In this document: piece after piece, positions 22,700-33,494 of the stretch
Position numbering within the stretch: position 1 is the stretch's first letter
How the letters are laid out: every line of letters starts with the position of its first letter
Assembly: GCA_020055645.1 (NCBI GenBank)
Contig: CM034546.1
Span: 34,348,001-34,412,000, forward strand
DNA from: Tomocerus qinae
Taxonomy: Eukaryota > Arthropoda > Collembola > Entomobryomorpha > Tomoceridae
Reading direction: 5' to 3'
DNA: 64,000 nt
The notes under the pieces: generated by a model
What the model was told of the DNA's origin: nothing
Databases searched by the model: none
The model's input: only the letters and a program-made list of their open reading frames with translations
Program-made: the position numbers and the translations under genes

Positions 22700-23200
22700 T
22701 AAAAATTATATTTATTTATTTTAATACTTAATATTTAGTTTAAATATATAAAATTCGTAAGTCTGCCAATGACCTATATAGGTAATAAAGAGCACTATTG
22801 TAAATCGATAATTATTTTGGATTGAATAATTTTGTAATTGGAGGACGGTTCATTTGAACAAACAATGAACCAAAAAATTGTCTCATTAATTCGGTTTCTT
22901 TTTATGTGTCTAAATTGATTATGATTAATTATAGCAATATTAGTAAATAACCATTTCAGAAATAAATAAATATCAATTACTGACAATGTATTATTCTTTT
23001 TGACCTTTCGTGTTGACATAGTTTCTTGTTACTACAAAATCAACATTGGGCGTATCAAATTAGCAAATAAAACCCAATTAGTAAAGTGGCAAATATTTGG
23101 CAAGGAAAATAGGGCATGCTAAATGCTAACATAATGATCATAATTTTGAGCAGCTACAAATGTGTCTTCATTTGTCGTTTTTACGTCAGTGACGATTGTA
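22700..23200. other. Intergenic, upstream of the GluCl-like gene
   Basis: AT-rich with no coding exon recognised. It presumably contains the promoter and 5' UTR of the channel gene; no TATA box could be chosen with confidence. Confidence 0.4.
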
Positions 23201-23272
23201 TCAACATTTTGAGTGAAAGTATCAAGGGAGAGCAATTTATACCACAACAGTTGTGCAATTGATAAGGTCAAA

Positions 23273-24563
23273 ATGATTTTAATTATTTTTCTAGTTTTCT
23301 TAAATTTTACCTGGCCATCTTTAGTTTACTGTAAGGTCGATTCGCATTATATCAATGAGGAAAAAGAGGAAAATTTATTACAAATACTGCTCAATGAAAG
23401 TGTGTACAATAAAAACATTCGTCCTTCTGGAGAATTCCCTGGAGAGGCTACAATTGTGGAGGTTTCTCTGAGAATCTTAAATTTTGACAACATAAATGAC
23501 GAAGATCAGAGTTACGGAGTGGAATTAAGTTTAACCCAAGTTTGGCATGACGGTCGTCTAAATTATATTAACGATGCTGCCATAGAATCTCCTTCACTCA
23601 CGAGTGGATATTTAGAATTGAAAGAAATATCTAGAATCTGGACACCAGGAATTTACTTTGCCAACGAGAAAGCAGACTGTAGGAATAAGAACGACAAAAT
23701 CAACAACATTCTACGAATATTTCCAAATGGAACGGTTTTCATGAATACCAAATCTTCAGCGTCTTTCAAGTGTCCAATGGATTTTCGAAAATTTCCTTTT
23801 GATTCACAAAAATGTAAAATTAGGCTGTGCTCTAACTTATTATCCCGAGAAAAACTTAAACTGCATTGGAGTCTTGGGAATGCACCAATAAATATATCCA
23901 TGCCTACCATTATTGGTGGCAATGGCCAATTTTCGTTGACGAATTACTCCACGAGCTCTGAAGACGTTTTGTCCGACACGGGAATTTACAGGTGTTTAAT
24001 TGCTACATTTCATTTTCAACGACAAATCCGCTACTACGTGTTGCATATCTTCCTCCCTTGCTTCATGATGACCTGGATATCTTGTCTTGCATTTTGGATC
24101 TCTGAGGATCTTGCAGATGCTCGCATTTCATTGGGAATCACAACGATATTGACTATGTCCACTCAGATCTACGGAATGACCCAATCTGTTCCTCAGGTGT
24201 CTTACATAACTGCCTTGCACAGTTTCACTGGAACGTGCCTTACATACAGCTTTCTCGCACTCCTTGAATCTGTGTTTGTAATCTCTGTTCATAAAAAAAC
24301 TAAACAAGAAACTTTAGAAATCGGAAATACTCCCTCTGATATTTCTCAAGAGCAAAAAGAAGACCCTTTTTTTAAATAACCCTAAAAACAGTCAGACAAT
24401 GAAACCCACATGTTTTTACTTACAAATATCACGACTATTCTCTACAGCCAAGAAAATTGACTTTTATGCAAAGCTTCTATTCCCCATTTCTTTTCTACTG
24501 TATCTAACTTTTTATTTCATTGCCTACGTTTTTAAACAATTTTCAGAAAGTGATCACAAATGA
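23273..24563 (+). CDS. GluCl-like Cys-loop anion channel subunit, intronless, frameshifted before M4
   Basis: I start at 23273 because the in-frame ATG there begins a clear signal peptide (MILIIFLVFLNFTW). The extracellular domain has WTPGIYFANEK, FPNGTV, and a canonical Cys loop with 13 residues between cysteines (C167 to C181, KCPMDFRKFPFDSQKC). M1 is near residues 253-275, M2 contains ARISLGITTILTMSTQ, and M3 contains CLTYSFLALLESVFVIS. The main frame stops at 24379, before M4. In the +1 frame, from about 24430 to a stop at 24561-24563, lies a typical M4 (KKIDFYAKLLFPISF). Losing one T from the run of seven at 24367-24373 would join the two, so this is either a sequencing error or a recent disabling mutation. 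Ligand identity (glutamate, histamine, pH) is not certain. The usual Pro of the PAR signature before M2 is Asp here. Confidence 0.85.
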
Positions 24564-24569
24564 ATATTT

Positions 24570-26050
24570 TATTTTTATTCATCGCCCGGGTATAATAATG
24601 GTACGCAATCTTAGTTAAACACATTGGAGACAAAGCTAGACACGGTATACCTTTGGTCAAATAAAAAGGAATACAATCTGATTCAGAAAATTAGTAGGAA
24701 AAAAGAAGAAAGGTTAGAGAGCGCGTTGAATTTAAAAAGCCTTAAATTTTGAACTGTAATCACAGCAACTTTTGTAAACCTCAAAGGTTATTTTTAGTTC
24801 CCTTCCCTGAACTTGAGGAACATTATACAATTTAGCATAAGACAGATGTGTAAATTGTTACCTTCATGACTCAAGCAAACTAAAATAGATAGTTTTCAGA
24901 ATTTCACGAATACAATCAAACAACTTGAAGGGGAAAAATTATTTCGCTTTAGATTGGTAGTAATGCGTAAACAAACTAAACGAGCACAAAAATTTCAATT
25001 TAGTACAAGAAAAATATCTCACAAATCAATATTTCAATAGCATTGAAATTTTTTGTACAAGAAACCAAATGTGCAAATTCTGTTTTTCAAAATATGAAAA
25101 TTCCTATTCCTTCAACTTTATAACCAAAATATAGCAAATTAAAGCTATTAAATATCCATTTCCGACTAAATACATTAGTTTAGGATATATTTATTATAAA
25201 TAAAAAATATTTTGATAAAACTTTCGCTTCAGAAAAAGTAGAAATCGAAATTTTTAAAGTAGAAGAAATGTAACTTGTTTTCTATACGTAAAGAAACTTT
25301 GAGCGACAATATTAATGAGTATATGTATTAATGAATCTTTGAAAATCTTGTTGTCGGAACTTAGAACTATGAAAAATATGGCAATCAGATAAGTTAAAAT
25401 GACATGGAAATGAAGAATTGCAATTTTGATCTTAGAGTTATGTTTCTTCAGAGTATTGTCTTTCCTATTCCAATAAAATAGAGATACAATAAAAAACCAT
25501 CCCAACTTAACGATATTAATTAGTTGATTAATCTCTCTGTCATCAAAAGCAAAAATTTTGAGCTACTTCAATCTGTAGTCCGATCCGATCTGTTGTTCAT
25601 TCAGCTTTAAATGTAAACATAAACGTTGCCCCAAAAATTCCTTTTGACTTTTCATAACATTCGAAAATTCTACACCATTTCCAGTACAGTTTGATAAGAA
25701 ATGATAAGGACTTTTGTTTTAATGAGTACTGCAAATTTGAGTCACCTCACCTATTCACGTAGTACAATTTTATTAAGATTTGAATAAGTTTTTTCATTTT
25801 TAATGATAATTTTATGAATTTTACTTATTTTTTCTCTTTGGTAGTGTATTCATTGCAATTCATTTATTTTATTTGAGATAACAAATGCAAGAGAACAATA
25901 ATTGAGATTCAATTGTAGAAGACTTACACCAGAACAAGAGTGCAAAGCAATAAGCAAAATATATGTGATTGCTTGTTTTACCATTTTCTCATTTCTCCTA
26001 AATTCGCGGATGTCACAAATCATATTGCAAACATCACACTGTAATCCTCA
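24570..26050. other. Intergenic region
   Basis: AT-rich. One hydrophobic open frame (listed separately) is the only candidate gene. No repeat family from elsewhere in the window was recognised. Confidence 0.4.
25254..25505 (-). CDS. Hypothetical small membrane protein (weak)
   Basis: An open frame of 83 codons with two hydrophobic stretches, GWFFIVSLFYW and VILTYLIAIFFIVLSS, separated by a basic segment (NRKDNTLKKHNSKIK). I recognise no family. Kozak context, splice sites and conservation are unknown, and AT-rich DNA readily yields Phe/Ile/Leu-rich frames by chance. It could be a fragment of a multi-pass receptor. Confidence 0.2.
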   Translation of the reverse strand: MGWFFIVSLFYWNRKDNTLKKHNSKIKIAILHFHVILTYLIAIFFIVLSSDNKIFKDSLIHILINIVAQSFFTYRKQVTFLLL

Positions 26051-26051
26051 T

Positions 26052-28820
26052 TCATAACCCATCCTTCACACCAAAATTACAATGAGCATCTGGACATAGT
26101 TTCATAAACTCTTCGTACTTCATACATTTCCCCACATTGTTTCCAAAAATATAATATTTAAAACCGTAATATTCATCGACGGGATCTTTCACTTTTGGCA
26201 TAACGGTACCGCTATATACACAAATATAAATACGTTGCCCCAAATCTTGAAAGTGTTTTTGAGTTTCCAAAAAACGTGAAAATTCCCAATAAAAGTATTT
26301 CGTTATTACAGGTTGAGTAAGAACCAACTCTTTTGTTTGAATATGAGTTCTGAGTATTGCATTCATTTCAGGGAGCCAATAACCACGCAGTTCCAGTTTA
26401 TCAAGATTTAAAGTTCTACTTTCCTCATTTTTAATAGTAATGCGTTTGAGGCGAAGTATTTTCAAACTTGTTGATGTAAGCCAGGCTAAGTCCATATCTG
26501 CACGTCCTTCCAAATCAAGCCGAACCAAATTTGGACATGTGGCATTTTGAAAAAACGTTGAAACGCCATCGGCTGTAAAAATCAAACATTTTAAATTATG
26601 CAGAACTATAGGCTGAGAAGCCGTTAGTCTTGTTTTGGACACGTCAGTAATATAAAGTTCCTCCAGCGATTGCGGGAGGACAGAAATATCAATTTGGGAA
26701 TCCTCAAAACGGAGTTTTTTGATTTGCATTTGCGTCCTCTCTGTGACTGAAATTCTGCAAAGTACTAGTTGATCTATTGTCCAATTTGATGTCTTCCAAT
26801 TTATGAGTGTCATGTCTGATAACTTGAGGTAATCCATTTCGTGACGCCCATTCAAGTCCAAAGACAATTGCGTTATAACTTTCCCAAAAATAATTTTATA
26901 TTTGAGACAAATTGATTTTGCTTTACTGAAATCTACAAAATCGTTAACGCATAGCTCGACCAACTGACTCCCATTTCTAGTAAATGTGGAATATTTTATA
27001 CTGATGTGAATTGGACTGATTTGAATTCCACCTATGAGATTCACTGTACATTGATATAATTCCAAATCTTTAACATTGGAAATAGCATTTGAATCTACTG
27101 AAAGATTTGCCGCTGACATTTTGATGAACAATTTTGAGTTTATTTCTGAATCTGTCATGGCCATAGGCGAATTGGATATCCAAGGAGTAATGTCAAAATT
27201 GTCAACCTTCTCCCAAAAATCGTGTACCAAACCTACGTTTGAAAACTCAAGGTTGGTAATATATTGTTTTTGAATCCGAAAGAAGTCATTTAATTCCTCT
27301 CTGGGCCATGAATGCTGGAGAGCTAAATTGCCGCTAAATTTAAAGTGACTGAAGGGAAAGGTTCTATTATCTTCGTTTTGTTCCGGAAAGACTTGGAAAA
27401 ACTGGATAGGGCCACGTCTTTTTGATACAATATTGTGCGAACTGGAATGGAAAGTAATTTTTGATAGAGGTATCAAAACAGTAAGCCCAGCTGATGCCCA
27501 TTCTTTGGATATCAAACGAGATTCTTTGACCTTTTCGAAATTCATATACTGAAGTATACATTGGATCACCTGAATTGCAATAAATATCAAAACTTCAAAT
27601 ATGATACTGAAAAGCATTGATTTACATTACATACGAGACAATGTTTTTACATTGACGTTGACGGTTGACGTACCACATTGATTTGCAAAGGATTCTTAAC
27701 TACGTCACATCCCTGAGTGTCATCAACACCATCATCAGAATCGATTTCCATGTCATTTTCCTGTGGGATGATTTTCTCCTCCGCAGGTAGCAGCCCTTTC
27801 TTAAAATTTTAATCAATATAATTTACTTAAAAAGTTTAGCCTCCTATGATAAATGTGTATTATAATGGAACGTATATTTATAAGCTATATTATATTATTA
27901 ATAATGTACATAAACATATATACTATAACATTTGTAGTTTAGCTTTGACCATTAAGTTACATTTTCACTACATTTAATTTTATATAATACGCATATTATA
28001 TATTTATTAACGTACCAGTTTACAACGTGCGCTCAAATTATTATAAAAACTAAAAGCAATGCTGACACTTCACTTTCATGCAAAATTTTTTTCAATTTTA
28101 TGACTTACAAACTCTGACATCTCTTGCTGTGTTACGAGACGCTTTTCAAACAACTTAAACATAATTTTGGGTAAAAATCCATTGACATCTCCATCAGTAA
28201 GTTCTGGAGTATTCATCTCACGAATACATCTCATGGATAATAACAATCTGGTAGCGTTGTCATCATATTCCATTGTATTTATCACATCAAGCATTGCAAA
28301 CGTTTTATTTTTGAGTGTCTTCTTGGTTTCCTAAAACATAAAACAGCGATACAAATTTGCATATTAAGCATATTAATTTGCATATAAGCACATTTATTCG
28401 CAACTCGATTAATATAATTTTTAATTTACAATTAATGTCAATGACGGTAACAACTACAAAAACAGACAACTTTTTTCTTTAATAGGGGTTATCCATATTA
28501 GCATCAGAGCCAGGAGTTTTGGTATAATGATTATACCAAAACTCCTGACACTATACTATAATGTCACGGGTATTATTATTTGGACCTGAAAAACTAGGAG
28601 CAGTAACCGTTCGCACACGGCTAACCTAGCTGTCGCACTCAAAAACACATACGTACTTACCCGTTGACGTTATACCAAAACTCCTGGCGCTGATGATAAT
28701 ATGGATAACCCCTATTTATTTTACACTTACAATTCTAAGTTTTTCACTCTCAGTGATCCACCCTTTTTGGAAACCAAAATTTAAAAGCTCAGTCAGCAGC
28801 TCCTCTTCTGTACACGCCAT
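26052..28820 (-). CDS. F-box/leucine-rich-repeat-like protein, four exons
   Basis: Minus-strand exons 28731-28820, 28109-28330, 27674-27799 and 26052-27569, all phase 0, join to 651 residues. The first two exons encode a helical, acidic N-terminal region of about 104 residues (MACTEEELLTELL, then TKKTLKNKTFAMLDV). A linker follows (ENDMEIDSDDGVDD). Residues about 140-170 read KNPLQINV across the last junction into VIQCILQYMNF and EKVKESRLISKEWA, an F-box-like helix set. The remainder resembles irregular LRRs, with repeated L-x-x-L-x-L blocks such as LVRLDLEGRADMDL and SLKILRLKRITI. F-box/LRR proteins usually select substrates for SCF ubiquitin ligases; that role is inferred from family. Exon 4 alone has an upstream in-frame ATG, but it lies within the intron and splits the F-box. 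Intron 1 contains a mariner-type MITE. Confidence 0.78.
28481..28716. mobile_element. Tc1/mariner-type MITE inside F-box gene intron 1
   Basis: About 45-bp inverted ends, TAGGGGTTATCCATATTA on the left and its complement on the right, flanked by TA dinucleotides as for Tc1/mariner insertions. The left arm also contains a smaller palindrome (GGAGTTTTGGTATAA, TTATACCAAAACTCC). It is non-coding and lies just downstream of the first exon's donor at 28730. Confidence 0.75.
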
Positions 28821-28899
28821 GCCAAATGTCAACTTTCTTCGTGTTCGTGCTTCGTCTTTAATAGTGCTTCGACTTTAAATCAAAAATTTGGTCACCTCA

Positions 28900-29262
28900 C
28901 CAACCACTATGCAACGCTTCAATTTTTGTCTGTTTTAATGACATAATAATTATATTTATATTATGTTTGGTATTAGTTAAAGCTTTTATACTCTTACGAA
29001 CTTTTCGCTTCACGTTGTGTGCCGACGCGCAATGCACAACAATCACAAATCCTTGCGCGTTGTTGGTATCTGGACTTTGTACTACAAGGACATCTAAACT
29101 TATTAAGTCATTTGAGATTGGAAAGAGTAGAGAGTGGGGACCCTGCATTAGGATTTCATTTTAGGTTTTTACAATCCTTGGGATGTTCCCCCCCCCCCGA
29201 AATCCAAGAAAAAGGGATTATACGCCCCAATCCATAAGTATGATTATGAACGAAGGCTGCTA
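28900..29262. other. Upstream flank of the F-box gene
   Basis: Several overlapping open frames on both strands, none with a family resemblance. A C10 homopolymer is at about 29189-29198. This stretch should include the F-box gene promoter. Confidence 0.35.
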
Positions 29263-29532
29263 CGGAATTGAGGTAGCCGCACCATTGGAAAGAAGACAAA
29301 ATTTCCAATCGAACTAAGTATAACAACTATTTTTTTGGTTCAGGGTTAGGCCTACTTCGAGGCACAACAAAATTTTCCAAAATTTACTCCATGTAAAATT
29401 TAACGATTGTGTGATTTACTCATTTTTTGAACCGCTTGTGTGATTCAAATAACCGGAACCGATAAAATACTTATTATACTCTATTCGATTGGAAATATTG
29501 TCCTCTTTCCAATGGTGGGCTCCACATTTCCG
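29263..29532. mobile_element. Inverted-repeat element, 72-bp arms
   Basis: CGGAATTGAGGTAGCC at the left is mirrored by the complement of CGGAAATGTGGAGCCC at the right. Matching continues through CACCATTGGAAAGA and TTTCCAATCGAA to a shared AGTATAA. Total length is 270 bp, with no coding sequence. Superfamily unknown; no target duplication was resolved. Confidence 0.7.
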
Positions 29533-29743
29533 CATCTGTCTCCGTTTAGGAACTAGAGAGCGTAGACCACGTGAACATATATATTTAACAAACATCTGAA
29601 CTACCCTGTATATAATTAAAATATCTTTGGAAATCTTAGCCCCCTCAAACTCAAACTCAGTTGTGTATACGTCATGCGCGCTTAAATTTTGTCATTGTCT
29701 ATTCGACGTAACACCGAAGCTATTATAATTTACAATTTATTAT

Positions 29744-30378
29744 TTAAGAAGGCTCACCACGCCTGCATAGCAACCATATGGGCCAATGCGTGTTAAAAAA
29801 TGCTTTACATCAAGTTTTATTCCTTCCGAAGTATAAAGCTGATTGTTATGGGACTTACATTTTTGGAATCCTGGACCAAGCACGCATCCAGTAGGGGACG
29901 GGGAGGGGGCCGCAGCGCCCCCCTTAAATCTGAGAAAAAGAGAGGATTTTTTCCAAAAATTGCAAAAATTTTTCGCGCTTCGCGCGAATATATCTTATTT
30001 TTGACATTATTTTTTAGTTGCGGCCCCCATCGACCAAATTTCTGGATACGTGCCTGTCCTGGACTATCGAGGAACACACGAGGTCGGATGGATTCTTGAT
30101 ATCAGGCTTTGCATGGTGCAAAAAAATCAACATTGTATAAAAACTAAAACTTTTTCACTTTTTTTGGAATTTTAAAGCATTTAAAGCAGCGATAACGATA
30201 TCAAAAATCCATTTGCCCTCGTGTGTTCCTCGATAGTCCAGGATTTCAAAAATGTAGGATAAGCCCAAAAAAATAGGGCTTATCCCTCGGGAGGAATAAA
30301 CCCAGAAGCAAAACATTTTTTAAAATGAATTTAAATAGGCCCGGTTGCTATGCAGGCTTGCGTGGTGAGCCTCCTTAA
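29744..30378. mobile_element. Foldback element with TTAA borders, hosting a nested hAT MITE
   Basis: The ends are TTAAGAAGGCTCACCACGC and the complement of TTAAGGAGGCTCACCACGC, each starting at TTAA, the target of piggyBac-like elements. The inverted arms are long: ACATTTTTGGAATCCTGGAC and the stretch around CTATCGAGGAACACACGAG recur inverted near 30200-30270. Without the nested 180-bp insertion plus its duplication, the element would be about 447 bp and almost entirely palindromic. It is non-coding. Confidence 0.75.
29877..30056 (-). mobile_element. hAT-type MITE copy B, with perfect 8-bp target duplication
   Basis: The ends are CAAGCACGCATCCAG on the left and CTGGATACGTGCCTG on the right. 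TCCTGGAC is duplicated exactly at 29869-29876 and 30057-30064. Internally it has CTGAGAAAAAGAGAGGATTT and TTCGCGCTTCGCGCGAA. It is inserted in the foldback element at 29744-30378, in the orientation opposite to the copy at 31845. Confidence 0.9.
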
Positions 30379-30535
30379 AATAACCAAAAAGGAAAGCAGG
30401 AAGGTCAAATTAAGCCTTGTAAATAGTTTGACCTAAAGCCATGGTTCAATGTGGAATGTTGAGTTGAGATAGTGCATCCGCAGTCGGTTTACGTATCTAA
30501 TAACCAGCAAACCTCTGCATTAGTTATCCCTTATA

Positions 30536-31671
30536 CAGTATGTATTGAAAGTGGGTATACATAGGAGTTTATGGGTATACATAGAATTTTAGTATCCATA
30601 GCACTTTCATTGTTAGTATACAGTACACAAGTTCAATTTGCAATTTTTACCAGCCAGATTTCCCTTTTATTATTTCATTGTTCGTCCCTCTATCCTTCTT
30701 TTCGCAATAAATAATGCGTTGTTTCAATCTGAAGAACTCAATATGGATAAACTGTCAATAAGTGAGCGAAATGAAATTGTAAAGATGCGGACAACAATGT
30801 CGTTACGAGAGGTGGCTGAGAAATTCACTATCCGGTAAAGACAGTTAGCATCAGAACAGCTCGGTTTGATAGGACTGGTTCCGTCAAAAACTTACCAAAA
30901 GTAGGAAGACAATTTTTTGATTTCTGAATTGGATGCTAAGGGAGTGGATCCTTACAACATTTGGTTTCAGCAAGACGGTGGTCCCCCACATTATGCCATA
31001 CAATTTAGGAATTGGTTAGATGAAACTTGATCATAATGATCATGATCAAGAGACCATGATGATCATGATCAAGAGACCATGATGATCATGATCAAGAGAC
31101 CATGATGATCATGATCAAGAGACCATGATGATCATGATCAAGAGACCATGATGATCATGATCAAGAGACCATGATGATCATGATCAAGAGACCATGATGA
31201 TCATGATCAAGAGACCATGATTATCATGATCAAGGGACCATGATGATCATGATCAAGTGACCATGATGATCATGATCAAGTGACCATGATGATCATGATC
31301 AAGTGACCATGATGATCATGATCAAGTGATCATGATCATTATGATCTGTGGTAACCGCTACTGTTCTGATGCTGTCTTTCCAGGATAGTGAATTCCTCAG
31401 CCACCTTTCGTAACGACATTGTTGTCCACATCTTTACAATTTCATTTCGCTCACTTATTGACAGTTTATCCATATTGAGTTCTTCAGATTGAAACAACGC
31501 ATTGTTTATTGAGAAAAGAAGGAAAGAGAGACGAACAATGAATTAATAATTGGCTGGTAAAAATTGCAAATTGAACTTGTGTACTGTATACTAACAATGA
31601 AAGTGCTATGGATACTAAAATTCTATGTATACCCATAAACTCCTATGTATACCCACTTTCAATACATACTG
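30536..31671. mobile_element. Mariner-type relic rearranged into a large palindrome
   Basis: TA-flanked ends CAGTATGTATTGAAAGTGGG and its complement delimit 1136 bp. The arms 30536-30860 and 31360-31671 are about 310-bp near-perfect inverted copies, and each contains the start of a transposase: LSISERNEIVKMRTTMSL, a helix-turn-helix N-terminus. Between them, near 30870-31030, come FDRTGSVKNLPKVGR-like sequence (frame disturbed) and DPYNIWFQQDGGPPHYA, the block around the second catalytic Asp of mariner transposases. The remaining catalytic region is missing. The centre is filled by the 23-bp minisatellite. It cannot encode a working enzyme. Confidence 0.82.
31027..31345. repeat. Minisatellite, 23-bp unit, centre of the mariner palindrome
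   Basis: About 14 head-to-tail copies of a 23-bp unit: ATGATCATGATCAAGAGACC plus ATG. The last five use CAAGTGACC or CAAGGGACC instead. Each unit contains the self-complementary GATCATGATC, so the whole array can fold on itself. Confidence 0.93.
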
Positions 31672-31844
31672 TATAACGCTTTCTATACCAATAACCGTAA
31701 ACTGCTAATTAGATTATAGTCTTTCCCTGACTTGAAAAGAGGGTAGAAAATTTAAAAGTAACTAAATATCAATGTAGCATCCGTCCTATTCAGAGTAGGC
31801 TTTCCCATTGGGCTGACTGTGCAGTTGCCCAGGGCTTTCGGGGC

Positions 31845-32017
31845 CAGGCACGTATCCAGAAATTTGGTGAATGGGGGGCGCAACTAAAAATAATGTCAAA
31901 AATAAGACATATACGCGCAAAGCGCGAAAAATTTTTGCAATTTTTGGAAAAATTCCTCTCTTTTTCTCAGATTTAGGGGGGCGCTGCGCCCCCCGCCCCT
32001 TACTGGATACGTGCTTG
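31845..32017 (+). mobile_element. hAT-type MITE copy A, with perfect 8-bp target duplication
   Basis: 173 bp with ends CAGGCACGTATCCAG and CTGGATACGTGCTTG. TTCGGGGC is present exactly at 31837-31844 and again at 32018-32025. The interior contains GCGCAAAGCGCG, then TTTTTCTCAGATTTAGGGGG, then GCGCTGCGCC. An 8-bp target duplication with CA-starting ends is characteristic of hAT elements. Best-preserved reference copy in the window. Confidence 0.92.
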
Positions 32018-32402
32018 TTCGGGGCATCGCTGTCAACTTGTCTGTGTTGATTTTACTTCAGAAATTCTGGTTTTGGTTTAAGTTATACGTTTGGATAATC
32101 TATAATCTAAAATTTTTACAGCTTTAACGTAAACATTTTGTAATGATTGAAGACAAAAAGTAAACTACTTCTATAAAGCTTACAGTTGAAACTTGTCCCA
32201 TAAAAAGATGTTGGTGACAAAAACAGAAATTTCATAGAATTTTTCTATCCGATTTCAATCATCAAATATGTTGCAATTTGCGATACCAAATGAACACAAT
32301 TGCAGTAGAGAAGTTTTTCCATTGGTCGTTGTTTTTAAATACGAAAGAACAAAGGAATAAAAATGCTGAATGTCAAAATGCCTCTGCCTCAGTATATTAG
32401 CG

Positions 32403-33299
32403 GTGGTAGGTCAGTTTGGCAAAAGCCATTTTGGCAAAAAAATATTTTTTTTTCAAATTGACCACTGTGGATAATTTGCAAAACGAGTCGGATAATTTGG
32501 CAAAAGTCGGTTTAAATAATGTTTAAGGCGCTGCAGGACATATAAGATGTTTTATGCTGGGTTCAGTACTTATTGATCCTGTCATCCCATGGGGACTATT
32601 TTCAAATCCAGGAGGACATGAAAATCGCTTCTCATTGGTGGATGAAATTTTTGTCCACGTTAGCCATGACCCTCACATTGATACATTTTCTGCGGATTTG
32701 ATTAAAGGAAGAGCAAAGCAGATGGCAATTAACTAGCCCATTAAAGTGCACAGGAGACATATACGATGAGGTAACACAAAGAGAAGATGAATTTTATCAG
32801 CCATAGATTCCTAGTGAATATGCAATGAAACGACTATTAAGACGTCACAAGAGAAACCCATACTGTTTTCAAGGTCCAAAAGGAAAATTAGACCTGGTCA
32901 TTTCTATACAGTTTAGAGTTCACATTTAAACACACAAGATTTTTACAATTTGTTTCACAAGATCACAAAAAAATATTAGTTTTTGCGACTAAAGAAAACA
33001 TGTTTCAATTATCCAAATGTAAAACCTGGTTACTCGACGTAACTTATTAACGATATTCAAAAGATACTCATTACTTCTGCTTATTTGACTACGTGATCAT
33101 GATTATTTATAACTTGATAATAATAATGTTTGTTTTTATTGTCCTACAAAGCTATGATAAATGTAACTTGAACAGGAATAACACATTTTGCCAAATTATC
33201 CGCTTTTTTGCCAAATTATCCACAACGTTTTGCCAAATTATCCGACTTTTCAAAAAAAAAATTTTGCCAAATTGACTTTTGCCAAAATGACCTAGAACC
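32403..33299. mobile_element. Mutator-like element, 897 bp, 9-bp target duplication
   Basis: ATATTAGCG is duplicated at 32394-32402 and 33300-33308, the 9 bp typical of MULEs. The ends share TAGGTCA-TTTTGGCAAAAG in inverted orientation, and both contain reiterated GGATAATTTGGCAAAA-type motifs. The interior (about 32555-32880, +) gives GSVLIDPVIPWGLF, HDPHIDTFSADLIKGRAKQM and EYAMKRLLRRHKRNPYC, interrupted by stops. This resembles the FLYWCH-like and linker region upstream of a MULE transposase. No catalytic domain remains. Confidence 0.8.
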
Positions 33300-33494
33300 A
33301 TATTAGCGCTTACATGTTATTTTACAGAGTATGTAAGTTTTAATGTCTTATTTGGAAATAATATCTTGTTTGCAATAGCTTTCCAAATAAATTTTCATTC
33401 TAATTTTTATAACAAATTTAGTTAAAGACAGAAACGTAGATTTGAATTAATACCATGCATGTCATGATAGTTTGTAGAAAAGGTTTTGGCTACT

